NCBI GenBank assembly: GCA_946803715.1
Contig: CAMPET010000023.1
Span: forward strand, 331,353 to 380,012
DNA length: 48,660 nt
DNA from: Beroe ovata
Lineage: Eukaryota; Ctenophora; Nuda; Beroida; Beroidae
Direction: 5' to 3'
Each line of letters begins with the position of its first letter. Positions within the stretch are counted from its first letter, which is position 1. The position numbers and the translations under genes were made by a program. The notes under the pieces are model-generated. The model searched no databases, was not told the DNA's origin, and worked only from the letters and a program-made list of their open reading frames with translations. Positions 23,679 to 34,320 of the stretch are shown here, piece after piece.

Positions 23679-24464
23679 ATGAACTCTACCCTTGGATCAG
23701 ACGAGACTACCTCCTACTTCTACAACCAGCTGGAAGAACTGGCTGCGCAGCAGAAGAAAGCAGAAGGGGTGACTACGGACGCGGATAACGACGACTCTGA
23801 TGACGATGAACCAGCATCTGTTCCCGATCAGGATTGCCGAGAGTCGGTTCAGGAGGACCACCCTTTCCTGAAGTATGCCGTCAAGTTGGGATACCAGATC
23901 TCCCTGGCGAAGGATGCCCTGGCGAGACTCGGCAGTTCTGCCACAACTGACGCCCTTCTAAAGGCAGTGTTGTATGACTACGCTGCTCTCAATCCCAACA
24001 GACGGAACCGAAATCACAGACGCAACTACCATCACAACAACAGGAACAACGGTCATCATTTCGGTAACGGTAATTCCGCTAATGGTAACCATGGTAGCGC
24101 GACCAATGGTAAACCCTATCCCTCCTACATGATAACACAGGACAGTTACCAGCGGTTTAACGGGCATCATCCCGACATAACTGCCCTCAAATCAGCACTC
24201 AGCCAGGGTCCGGGTAACATGCCCTACATGAAAACCATCAGTCCTCCCTCATCTGCTCAGCGAGGCATGAGACCGAGCCACACTAACGGTAACTCCTACA
24301 ACCGACAGCCAGCAAACCCTCAGAATGGGTTCTACACACCCTCAGCCAGGACCTCACCAACTTCTGCTGATCTGTACGAGCAGTTGAACGTGAACGCCCA
24401 GCCCTTCCAGCCCTTCGCCTACTCGCTCGACTCCTCCCCTGAAAATGTATCTTTGTCCAGCTAG
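23679..24464 (+). CDS. Unrecognised intronless protein with UBA-like segment
   Basis: A 261-residue single-exon ORF beginning at the first ATG after a TATA box. The N-terminal 65 residues are acidic and glutamine-rich ('DADNDDSDDDEP'). Residues about 66-105 read 'FLKYAVKLGYQISLAKDALA' followed by 'RLGSSATTDALLKAVLYDY'. This resembles the UBA-like helical segment of the ZC3H12/Regnase and N4BP1/KHNYN proteins (a KLGY turn, then a second helix with LG). No NYN ribonuclease domain or zinc finger follows; instead there is an Asn/His/Gly/Arg-rich stretch (about 110-150) and a Ser/Pro/Asn-rich tail. Composition, codon use and the TATA box argue that the gene is real. Lack of introns, unlike most neighbours, suggests either a retrogene or a fast-induced gene. 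The UBA-like reading is inference from a short motif. Confidence 0.75.
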   Translation: MNSTLGSDETTSYFYNQLEELAAQQKKAEGVTTDADNDDSDDDEPASVPDQDCRESVQEDHPFLKYAVKLGYQISLAKDALARLGSSATTDALLKAVLYDYAALNPNRRNRNHRRNYHHNNRNNGHHFGNGNSANGNHGSATNGKPYPSYMITQDSYQRFNGHHPDITALKSALSQGPGNMPYMKTISPPSSAQRGMRPSHTNGNSYNRQPANPQNGFYTPSARTSPTSADLYEQLNVNAQPFQPFAYSLDSSPENVSLSS

Positions 24465-24966
24465 ATGTGGTCTATAACATGACGTGGACACTTTGTATGC
24501 AAATCTGAGATATGTACTGAGCAAGTCACATTGACGGTGCTTGTCAACAACGGTTCATTTTGTATGACCAGTATTTTAACCAGTTTTTACTTAAACACAA
24601 TGTTGATGTATAGGTTTTTACATAACTTCACTTGTGAAGATTCAGTTGAAATAGTCTACTATTTGTGTTCTGCAAAAATGGCGAGATTATAACTGTACAA
24701 AATTTAAATAATGACTGAATACATAACAAAATATCAAGATTATCGAAACTATATATTATCGGGAAGGGGGAGCCACAATAATTTAACTCGGAGTGCGAAA
24801 CCGGGGTAAAATGAACTTTTTGTGGGTGTGTCGTGTGACACTGAGATGTATTATGAATGGATAGGGGTTGAGTAAATTTTCCTGTCCTGCATGAAAATCA
24901 GATGATTGATACAAAGGTTAATGTACAGACAAAGGTGGTAGAAACTGTAATAATGAATGTTCATTC

Positions 24967-26726
24967 CTACATTCCAGCGTTGTAGGCATAGTCTGCCTTA
25001 TTGTGCATGATCAACTTTCCATCCACAAAGTAGAAGCTGTCAGATTTTGTCTGGAATGGATTTTGAACCATTTCTCGCACTGAAATGATGGAATTATAAA
25101 CATCTTGGTGCAATTATTATTCGTAACACGTAGTAATGCTTGTCGGTTGTCAATTTAACGTAGTACATGCTAATTTGAGAATGATGCGCGCACGCGCGCG
25201 ATAGTAATTGCAGTCAGCGCGCGAGGGAGATCGAAAATAACAGCATATGAGAAGACCCTTTCGATCAATCTCGACCAAAAGTTCTATAAATTGACTTAAT
25301 AAATTTCAATGGTATGATGAATTTTGGCAATGCTTACTAACTTAGCTCTGGAGTAAAAGGCGGAAGGTCGTATATGTGCTCACAAGTGTTGATACTACTC
25401 GGCATACAGAAACCGAAGTCGAAGTCGAAACTCTTGATCACTTGATCCTTGAAATAGTGTCGTTCGACCATCCTAAAACTGTTGACCGGCTTGTCTCCAA
25501 TCGTGAATTCGACACTGTAATGAAGGGATGCTAAACTTCGGTGACTATGTTAGGTGAATTCCAATATCGATATAATATGTAGGTACATGGCTATCATAAA
25601 ATATGATATGCTGTTACATAATGCATATTCCTGTCATTGAATACCAGAATACGATCATTAGATTTAGGTTCAGTAGCATCATGTAACAATATCACTCACG
25701 TGGCGCCAATCTGTCTGAGTTTGAGAAACTCTGGTGGGAATTCGTATCTGACGTAACGGCCCGCATTAGGATCGGCCGGCACAGCGGACTCCTTAGTGGC
25801 GTCTCCGGACGGCGGCGCCACTGGTACGGCATCTTCTGGCTTTACGATCTCGAACAACACAGCTCCAGATTCCATGTCTCGTATTTTGAATTTGGTAAAG
25901 TCAATCTTGTACACGTTCGCCGTTATCGGACACAGATAGTCTGAAATAGGCGTGTATTTTGAGAATAGGTCTATATCATGAATGGGGCAGTGTCTGAGTG
26001 TCAAGCATGATTGCATAAACCCGCCATTGAACACTCGGTAACCACATGTGTATTGTGAAGTGTGTACTACCCATTGTATAGCGTGTACTATAATACACTG
26101 TTCAATTTGCACTGGGTTATACATCATGTATGGTATGTACTACAGAATGTGTACTATACAGTATACACTGGGCTATACATCATGCAGTACAACTGTCCAA
26201 TATAACAGTTATTGTCCATGAGGTTTCATGAGGTTACATGAGGTTAGGTGAGGTTAGGTTATGTGAGGTTAGGTTATGTTACATGATGTTAGGTTATGTG
26301 ATCACAATACGGTCGTCAAATTACCCTCTGTGATCCTAGACAGTTTTAGAACATCTTCAACTGTAACAAACTCCTTATTCTTGAGCTTTTTCTCAAAATC
26401 TGGCTGATCGTTCGACTTATCGCTTTCCGCCGCTTTTTTAGCCTTCCTCGCTAAGTAGCCGCCCCCTTTTTTCTTCTCAGTGGAGCCTGTGGAGAAAAGG
26501 AAGTGAAGTCATGTACAGTACAACTGTGGATACGAGTCAGTGTTTACTGTTTATGATGAGTCATGATCGTGAAAATGAGCGAACTGACTAATTGACTCAA
26601 TAATACGCTCATTTTCACGATATTGAGTTAAGAATAAAACGCTCATTTTCACGATATTGAGATTGAAATCCAATGATTCTTGTGATGATCATAAAGAATG
26701 ATAGATCATAACTCACCTGTACTCAT
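24967..26726 (-). CDS. UNC119: UNC119 lipid-binding trafficking chaperone (five exons)
   Basis: UNC119 extracts myristoylated proteins from membranes and delivers them, notably to cilia, releasing cargo on ARL3-GTP. Coding exons in transcript order: 26726-26717 (only 10 nt, MSTG), 26486-26325, 25940-25700, 25514-25342 and 25079-24967; together 233 codons in frame, close to the vertebrate length of 240. Family matches include '[20 protein letters not shown]', '[16 protein letters not shown]', '[18 protein letters not shown]', '[20 protein letters not shown]', '[12 protein letters not shown]'-type residues and the C-terminal '[20 protein letters not shown]'. These form the immunoglobulin-like beta-sandwich with the acyl pocket. 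An Ala/Pro-rich loop after '[10 protein letters not shown]' differs from vertebrates. Exon 4 reads into TAG if unspliced; the GTTAGTAAG donor restores the conserved end. Confidence 0.95.
26219..26300. repeat. GAGGTTAGGT-type tandem repeat in UNC119 intron
   Basis: Irregular units of TGAGGTTAGGTTATG. They resemble telomere repeats superficially but are longer and degenerate. Confidence 0.7.
26566..26655. repeat. 16-bp inverted and direct repeats in UNC119 intron 1
   Basis: ATCGTGAAAATGAGCG at 26566-26581 is perfectly complementary to CGCTCATTTTCACGAT at 26606-26621, and the latter is repeated at 26640-26655. Either copy can pair with the left arm. Confidence 0.8.
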
Positions 26727-27465
26727 CAATGCACTTGGCTAGGGAGAATGGACTTGATTATAGTCAATATATAGTATCACATAGTTCATTTTATCAAGAA
26801 CACTAACTAGAATAACAACCCCCAATTTCACATTTGAAATGCATAAAGGAGCCGCAAATAGGAACCGACTTTACAAGAAATATCAGTATTTTGGAAAGCA
26901 CTTGAGGAAACCTGATAGGCTAAATTGTTTGTTCATTTAGGTTTTCGGCACAAGAATTCATTGGAGTGTAATAGGTATACGAACAGGCTGTTCTAAGACC
27001 GGGTACAAGTTGATGAAATCACTCACACACTTTTAAAACAATAATTTATTTTGAACAATCTCATATCAAAAACTGAAATGAGTGGGAGGCCTTAGGCTTT
27101 TCGTTTTACAAATTCTTAGGTTTTTATTCCTGAAATCTGAAGTCTCTTGTATTCTGTGATAAGTTATCTCAGACCACAAATAAATAACAAATCCCTATTT
27201 GCGACATGATACAAAAACGAAATAAAAACTGAGTAATTACTTAATTTTGCTAAAATCCAGTCATAATGTAATTACCTGAATTTGTAATTCGTATAAATTT
27301 TACTATATCTACATCTCTACATGCAATTAACTACAATTTTAACACTTAATTTACATATAAATATCTTCTGAAATCTGCCTTCCAAGGGCCACTGGACTCA
27401 TCTGCAATCTGACGTTGACACGTACCAACAGACACGTGTCGCCGGCACGTGTGACTCACGTGACT
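26727..27465. other. Spacer between IVD and UNC119
   Basis: AT-rich, with no exon-like sequence on either strand. It contains the IVD 3' UTR and the UNC119 promoter region, which lacks an evident TATA box. Confidence 0.5.
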
Positions 27466-29803
27466 TTACTTGTTCTCCTGGTGCAGTGCTCGGCCAATGA
27501 TCATCTTCCTTACCTCCGTCGTCCCGGCCCCTATCTCAAACAACTTGGCATCCCGGAGGAGTCTACCCGTGGGGTAGTCGTTAATGTACCCGTTACCACC
27601 CAGTATTTGGATAGCGTGGAGCGCGCATTTCGTAGCCATTTCAGCCGTTATATAGATCAGAGCGGCGCAGTCCTTGTTTGCAAAGTGGCCGTTGTCAGCA
27701 GCGCGGGCTGACGCGTAGAGGTAGTTTCGAGATATTCCTAGATTAGTGTAGATCTGGGCTAGTAGGTCCTGGAGGCGGATAAGGGTGTTGGGATACATGT
27801 CATCGATTATTATCATGCCTACTCATCGTGTTGTATGTATAGGATGTATATCAACATGCATATCAACTATACAATATACATTATACATGTGTATATTGAT
27901 ATCGCATGTACATTGTACTATGTACTGTGTACAATGTACTGTGTATACTGTATACTATATATCTATACACTGTATACATGCCACTTGTCACCTGTACGAG
28001 CTGGTATGTGATGATGGGCTGGTCCCATGTTTTCCTGCCGATAGCGTACGGTACCGATACATCCAGACAACTCTGCATGATTCCCACTGGTCCTGCAGAC
28101 AGGACAAGTCGCTCCAGATCCAACCCACTCATCAACACGTACACACCTGGGACACGGGCATTGGGCAATCAGTAATTGCTATTGCTAATAGGATAATTGC
28201 TAGATGATAATTGCTAATGAGTAATGGGTAATTGCAAATGGTTGATCCTTAACGATGACTGCATCCTACCGTAACTTAACGAGTGTGATGAGGTCATTCG
28301 ATCGAGTAGGAGAGAATTTTGACAATTATGGTGTTCGAGTCGAATGATGTATAGGTAGGTATAGGAATATAGTTGGGCAGTTGAGTGCGATATTGCTCAT
28401 ATTCTCTGGCATCGTGACATGGAATAATCACTGGAGTGTGACAGTTGTGTCGCACTATATTACAACATGGCATGATAACGGGGCACTCATCTACAGTATT
28501 GACTATTTAAGTATAAACGCTGTGCCACAGAACCCACAGAACCCACAGAACCTCAAACACAGACGTCAGACACAAACATAAACACAGAAACACACTTATA
28601 ATGAGATATAAACGCAACAACGCACGTCGCACAGTACGAAAAGGACCGTCGGCACATGTGCTCTGTAAACAGCAATAATCATCAGAATTTGTACAGAACT
28701 GGGAAAAGTTACCTTTGTTCTTTTCTCCGAGAATATTCTCCTCGGGAACCTCACAATCCTCAAACACCAGTTCGCACGTGTTAGAGCCCCTCATACCCAA
28801 CTTATCCAACTTCTGTGCTGTGGAAAATCCTTCCATTCCCTGCAAAAGTGGTGTTAGGTAAGTGTTCGCTTGATTTTGTACAAGCAAATACTTCACATGT
28901 TATTTCATAGAATGACGGAGAATTGATGAAGGAGCAACCTTTTCGATTATGAATGCTGTAACACCATGTTGATGTGCAGCCATGTCTGTCTTAGCATAAA
29001 CAATAAGTGTGTCTGCATCGGGGCCATTCGTTATCCACATTTTATTACCATTCAGCACATACTTTTCCCCCTTTTTATCAGCTCTCAGCTTCATTGACAC
29101 AACATCAGATCCTGTAGATAGCGAATTTAGGTTTGAGCAAAAGTATATGAAGCCAAAACTATCTAGTTATGTCATCAATTATACAAACCTGCATTTGGTT
29201 CTGACATAGCAAGAGCTCCTATGTGATCCCCAGAGCACAAGGCAGGGAGATATTTCTGTTTCTGGGCCTCACTTCCGTTTCTGACCAGCTGGTTTATACA
29301 CAAGTTGGAATGTGCTCCATAGCTCAGCCCGATTGAAGCAGAAGCCCGACTTAACTCCTCCATTACAATACAGTGGGCCATATACCCCATTGCAATACCT
29401 ACAATCAAGATGGTTATGGGCTTGAAGACAAATGAAAAATAGTCTTTATACTCAAGTAGCTCATCAAGTGGCTTCACTTAACAAGTACAAACATCATTTA
29501 GTTACCTCCATATTCCTCAGGACAAGTGATGCCATGAAATCCCATGTCACCGCATTTCTTCCAGAACTCTCTCAATGCAGTAAACTCATTGTTTTTGTCT
29601 ATATCACCGGCATATGGTGCCAGTTCAGTCTGGGCAAATGTTTTGACTGTTTCCCTCAACTCTTTTTGGTCATCTGTGAGGCCATTGAGAGTATCATCAA
29701 TGTCCAGAACAGAGGAGTAGTGACGTGATACACAAAGTGTTAGTGCCCTTGCTGCTCTACCAACAACTAACATACTGCCTGGAATGATAAACATCCTTAT
29801 CAT
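27466..29803 (-). CDS. IVD: Isovaleryl-CoA dehydrogenase, mitochondrial (six exons)
   Basis: FAD enzyme of leucine breakdown in the mitochondrial matrix, converting isovaleryl-CoA to 3-methylcrotonyl-CoA. Exons in transcript order: 29803-29506, 29398-29189, 29111-28939, 28839-28713, 28146-27992 and 27768-27466, giving 422 codons in frame, near the usual 423-426. The start is placed at an ATG giving a basic, hydrophobic presequence with Arg/Ser and 'SRHYSS'; an in-frame ATG 51 bases upstream is possible. Matches: '[19 protein letters not shown]', '[12 protein letters not shown]', '[17 protein letters not shown]', '[20 protein letters not shown]' and '[19 protein letters not shown]'. Two residues separate IVD from other acyl-CoA dehydrogenases. 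The catalytic glutamate sits in '[11 protein letters not shown]', and the usual late glutamate is replaced by alanine in 'EIGAGTTEV'. Both are present. TGTACA repeats occupy the intron at 27840-27975. Confidence 0.96.
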
Positions 29804-30026
29804 TGCATCACGGAGGAAATAAAAGTGTGAACTATGGAGTAGTAAAAAAGCCAATCCTCACCACAAAATAAACCAATAGGTAATAAGCTGAAATAACCAA
29901 AAACACTAAATCATTATCACATCAACTCTTGATCAATCATTATGGTAAGTTTTGTATAACAATTTGAATTACAAGGGCTAAAAAGCTCCAGTATTTGGAA
30001 TATGAAACAAACTTTTCACCTCCCCA

Positions 30027-30527
30027 CTAGCTGACCATTAAACACGAACTGATCATATTGAGTCTCCTACTAATCATGAAGAATAATTTAGATTTTATCT
30101 CTGCATTCTCTTGATCACAAATTTCTGTGACAATTGCAATTGCACTTTGTAGCGTTGTAGATAGCATAGCAAAAGCATCCATGTTCACAACACTAGCAAA
30201 GTCTGTCAAATCACATTGTTTAAGGTCATCTAAATGGTCATGGTATGATTGACAAAGTTTTAGAAACTCCTGCTTCAATTTGATTAGCATTACTGTTTTA
30301 TCAGCTTCATTGAGACTGCTATTCTTCGCATCAATATATGATTTGATAATAAGATCTCTCCTTATCATTGATCCAAGTGCTGGAACTGCAGTTGCATCAT
30401 AATAGTTATATGAATCTGGGTGAACTTGTTCCATAATATCTTTTGTGTGACCCAATGTTTGTTTCATATCAGTGATAAGAGCACAAATACTATCTAATGT
30501 CGATTTTGCCCTTTGACTTATGACCAT
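30027..30527 (-). CDS. Unrecognised 166-aa helical protein
   Basis: I do not recognise this protein. The ORF from ATG (complement of 30525-30527) runs 166 residues to the stop at 30027. It is rich in Leu, Ile, Asp, Lys and Ser with regular heptad-like spacing ('KLKQEFLKLCQSYHDHLDDL', 'TLQSAIAIVTEICDQENAEI'), so it is probably all-helical and may form a coiled coil. There is no signal peptide or membrane span. A possible acceptor TTTCAG ends just before 'GSEIMVISQ', so an upstream non-coding or short coding exon is likely. It ends about 220 bases from the IVD start and is on the same strand. The even coding texture over 500 bases argues for a real gene. Confidence 0.65.
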   Translation of the reverse strand: MVISQRAKSTLDSICALITDMKQTLGHTKDIMEQVHPDSYNYYDATAVPALGSMIRRDLIIKSYIDAKNSSLNEADKTVMLIKLKQEFLKLCQSYHDHLDDLKQCDLTDFASVVNMDAFAMLSTTLQSAIAIVTEICDQENAEIKSKLFFMISRRLNMISSCLMVS

Positions 30528-30807
30528 AATCTCACTGCCTGAAACTTGTAACCTCAAGTAAGACCAACATCATCAGAATATGTGATAAGACATATTATGA
30601 AGACAAACCTATAGGCTATAAATAAATAAATGAATGTGTACACATCGCCGTCACAGGCACCCAGGCTCTAACACCCAGGTTGTCACCAGCTGTCTGAAAA
30701 TAATTTGCGGCGCGCGCGATGACATTCTCGACAGCCAAATAAATAGGGCTGCGCAATTTGTGTGCACACGTTGCGCGCCCCTGTACTACTCAGTAAACTG
30801 AAAACCA

Positions 30808-30941
30808 TTGTCGATCGATGAGAGACCCTGTCGAGAATTTCGTTTTGCGCGCGCGGCGCAAACTTATTCTCAGACAAAAAGCCGCTTCGCTGACGAGAGC
30901 TGCTTTGCGGCTTGCATCAGCGGTCTGGCATCGCCCGACAA
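30808..30941 (-). mobile_element. MITE, full copy, reverse orientation
   Basis: A 134-bp member of the 11059-11192 family read on the minus strand, from TTGTCGATCGATGAGAGACC to GGTCTGGCATCGCCCGACAA. It is flanked by an 8-bp target duplication GAAAACCA (30800-30807 and 30942-30949). A decayed fragment with the family interior lies at about 30680-30740. Confidence 0.88.
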
Positions 30942-31122
30942 GAAAACCACGGAGACGCGCAGCGCGCGCGGAGTATTTGGGTCACGCAGCGCGGGAACAC
31001 CCTGGTCCTGTCGAGAATTTCGTTTCGCGCGGAGCAAACTTATTCTCGGCATGGGCACCCGATTTAAGGTCCTGCACGCGCACTGCCAGCGGGGATATAT
31101 AATATAGTGGGGAGTAATTACG

Positions 31123-31158
31123 TTGTCGATCGATGATATAGACCCTGTCGAGAATTTC
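31123..31158 (-). mobile_element. MITE terminus cut by an assembly join
   Basis: Starts TTGTCGATCGATGATATAGACC immediately after GTAATTACG (31114-31122) and is cut by the n at 31159. The same flank GTAATTACG precedes the opposite terminus of a MITE at 31409. Confidence 0.8.
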
Positions 31159-31257
31159 NCACTTTTCAAAATCGCGCGCAACGCAATTTTTGCCTGTGTC
31201 CGGATTTCGCGAAACTGGCCTATAGTGAAACATGTACGCTCATGTTGTCAGGTGTTA

Positions 31258-31336
31258 TTTGTCGATCGATGATAGACGTAGACCCTGGTCCTGTCGAGAA
31301 TTTCGTTTCGCGCGGAGCAAACTTATTCTCGGCATG
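31258..31336. mobile_element. Partial MITE fragment
   Basis: TTGTCGATCGATGATAGACG, then CTGTCGAGAATTTCGTTTCG and AGCAAACTTATTCTCGGCAT: one terminus and part of the interior, no second terminus. Part of it is repeated at about 30999-31054 in the other haplotype contig. Confidence 0.65.
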
Positions 31337-31408
31337 ATGGGCACCCGATTTAAGGTCCTGCACGCGCACTGCCAGCGGGGATATATGATATAGTGGGGAG
31401 TAATTACG

Positions 31409-31530
31409 TTGTCTGGCGATGCTAGACCGCGACCGCTGATGCAAGCCGCGAAGCGCTTGCGTCTGAGAATAAGTTTGAGCCACGCGCGCGCAAAACGAAA
31501 TTCTCGACAGGGGCTATCATCGATCGACAA
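31409..31530 (+). mobile_element. MITE, full copy with 9-bp flank duplication
   Basis: A 122-bp copy from TTGTCTGGCGATGCTAGACC to TATCATCGATCGACAA, flanked by GTAATTACG on both sides (31400-31408 and 31531-31539). Confidence 0.88.
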
Positions 31531-31539
31531 GTAATTACG

Positions 31540-34320
31540 CTGCGGACCTACAATTGGATCAGAGTACAGAAGCGCGCGGCGCTTAACGCGCACAACGATT
31601 GCTGATTGCGTATGTACTTTTATCTCTCACGAAAGGGCCATATCCAAGCTTACGTGACATTTCATGTACCAAATTGTGGCACAAATCAATGTAAAAATGC
31701 CATGAATTGCAGTGTTCTGAGGAGACGAAATCAATACTTGTGAAACATGGGATTGCTGGGCGAGTACCTTACCTGTCTTGTACGCAGTCAAAACTGTCAA
31801 AATGCAGTAGTGTGTGAGTGTTTCAAAGATAACGCTGTGCATGGCAAAAACAATGCACCCATGTTTGACATAAATAATAGGATGTTATAAGAGTATGAAA
31901 CCAGGACACTACATAATGCTCTATGTTGTATCATACATGGGTTATTATTACTGAAAACAGTTCTCATGCAATACACATTACACAATTGATATTGTATTGT
32001 TTTGATTCAAGTGTGCGGGTAGGTTTATACAATGCAGCATTGCTATACGTACTGTAGTAGCCTAACGTTGTAGCCTAACATACTGTGATTCAATGGGGTG
32101 TGGGGTATGTTGAGTACAATTCGCGTGTCGGTATACATTGTACAAGTTCGGTATAATCAATTAGAAATGATGTCGTTACTTGGCGGTATACAGGTTATTT
32201 AAGGTATTTGTTTGAGTTGGGTGCTACTTCTGTGATAGGGCGTTCCTGGAACTTCAACCCTTATTATCTGTTACCTTGGTTTCTGAATGTGGGCCGATGT
32301 TATGATCTCAGAGGGTGGGGGGGGGTAAACGCGAGGGGGGAGGGAGCAATATCACATATGAGGGGGATTATGTTAATTATGTGAAGGAAGAATGACACTA
32401 GGATAAGATAATTTATAAAACAGTTCATCTCCATTTGAAAAGCAAAATAAAATTCCATTACAAGTTGCAGTGAGAACACACAAACAATTAAGAAGTTCCG
32501 CTGTACCCTACATATTATCATAGTGCGATCATCATCATTATTATCAATTAATTTAAAATTATTATGAAAACTAATGTTATTCCAACTCAATTAGCCTAAT
32601 TATAATGCCCGTAATCAAAGCAGATAAGGAAGGGAGGGAAAATGAGTTGTTATTCTAAACTCTCACATTTCACCCCTCATTTCTGACATCCTAACTCACT
32701 CAATTCATTCTGACAGCAGTTAATTAGTGTGCAACTTGAAAATAAGGGTGTTTACATTGGAGCAAATGAGTTATTTGCTTCTTCCTACTTTCCTACCGCC
32801 ATTCCCCTCGTTTATATACGTTAAAAACAAGTTATATAAGCCCAAAAACACATGAAAATAGGAATCCAAACTCTCCTAAGAAGAAAACGTTGTGATCAAG
32901 TGGTAGAATAGCGTCAGAACATCCATACATAAATAACAATGCACCAATTTAGTCATACATATAATGATAATCAAGTGTATGTAGTGTGTGCAAACCATGG
33001 GGGAGGGAAAAGGGTCCAATGGGTACTTTTCACACGGTGATTATAGGATTAAACCTATAAACCAGGTGCAACGCCGTGATTTAATCATGTAAAACATCGA
33101 AAGTATTAAACCAGTTTAATTCATATCAACAACTCCAGGATATTACCATTGACCACAGTGCTTTACCAGTGTGCATACTAACAAGTATACTTATAGTACG
33201 GATGTACAGTATGTGTGATAATAATAGTGCACCACGTTTAGAGTTGTTGAGAGTTCATAGATAACATAGGAGGGGGGGGGGAAGAAAGACGTATGATTAT
33301 TATNNNNNNNNNNNNNNNNNNNNNNNNNNNNNNNNNNNNNNNNNNNNNNNNNNNNNNNNNNNNNNNNNNNNNNNNNNNNNNNNNNNNNNNNNNNNNNNNN
33401 NNNNNNNNNNNNNNNNNNNNNNNNNNNNNNNNNCTTTAGTAATCGATTGGAGTTATTAGCTACCAGTACCAGGCTTAACCTACCACATACAGTTCAATAA
33501 TATGATAACGTACGGCTTTTGTGTGTGTGTGTTTGTGTGTGTGTGTATGTGTGTCATACAAACACTTGTAGTAGTTGATCGATGTGCGTGATGTTAAACT
33601 TTTCATCATTTGTATTCTGTGCTGACTATCTCAAAAACCTGCATTGTGTACTGTATACCACAATGTACACTGTATAGGCTGTATACTTGAGTAGTAATGG
33701 CGTATATGCTGTGTACGCGAATCACTGAGTATACACAACATTGCTTCCTAGTCACCAGCCAATGTTAAGTGATAGATAATGGCCCATCACGATGATTACA
33801 CGCAGCATATAGTACTACTCGTACTCATGTTTTGTGTGTGGGTGTGGGATGCGGGTTTGTGTGTGAGTTCGGCGGAGGTAGCTTAACTTGGAACAATACT
33901 CATGAACTGCTGATTGATTCCTTTAAAAGACATCAAAAAGAATTTCATAAATAATATTCTAATTTCCTGTTCAAAAACTGCGTTGAGTCAGCTGAATTCT
34001 CGGGAAAGACTGTTGATAAGAACTCACTGTGACAGAAAGGGTTCAATGGCAGCGGGGAAATGGGTAGAAGGGAACAACTATTGCGATTCTACAATTATTA
34101 TCAAGATTGGGTTTGCACATGGATATTGGATATATACATCACAAGGTAAATATTAAAATGAGGTCAGGAAGTAAGTGAATGGAGCTGCTCACCTGTGCCC
34201 ACCATGTACAATGAACAATGTACAATATATACATTGTACACGTCATGGCGTCACGGGCCACAGATCTGTACACGAAAAAATATAACTACAAAAACCACAA
34301 GCGACGACCGAAAGAAAACG
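31540..34320. other. Gene-free spacer with assembly gap
   Basis: No exon is recognised. It includes the N-gap 33304-33433 next to a poly-G run, short TG repeats around 33520-33555 and a TGTACA cluster at 34203-34245. ORFs up to about 100 codons here lack protein-like composition. Confidence 0.6.
33304..33433. other. Assembly gap (N)
   Basis: 130 unresolved bases beside a poly-G tract. Confidence 0.99.

Noticed and set aside
26219-26300. Interstitial telomere repeat
   Set aside because: The unit is GAGGTTAGGTTATG-like and irregular, not a clean TTAGGG hexamer.
30683-31593. ORFs of 80-110 codons on both strands
   Set aside because: Same MITE-derived sequence as the cluster at 11000-12060.
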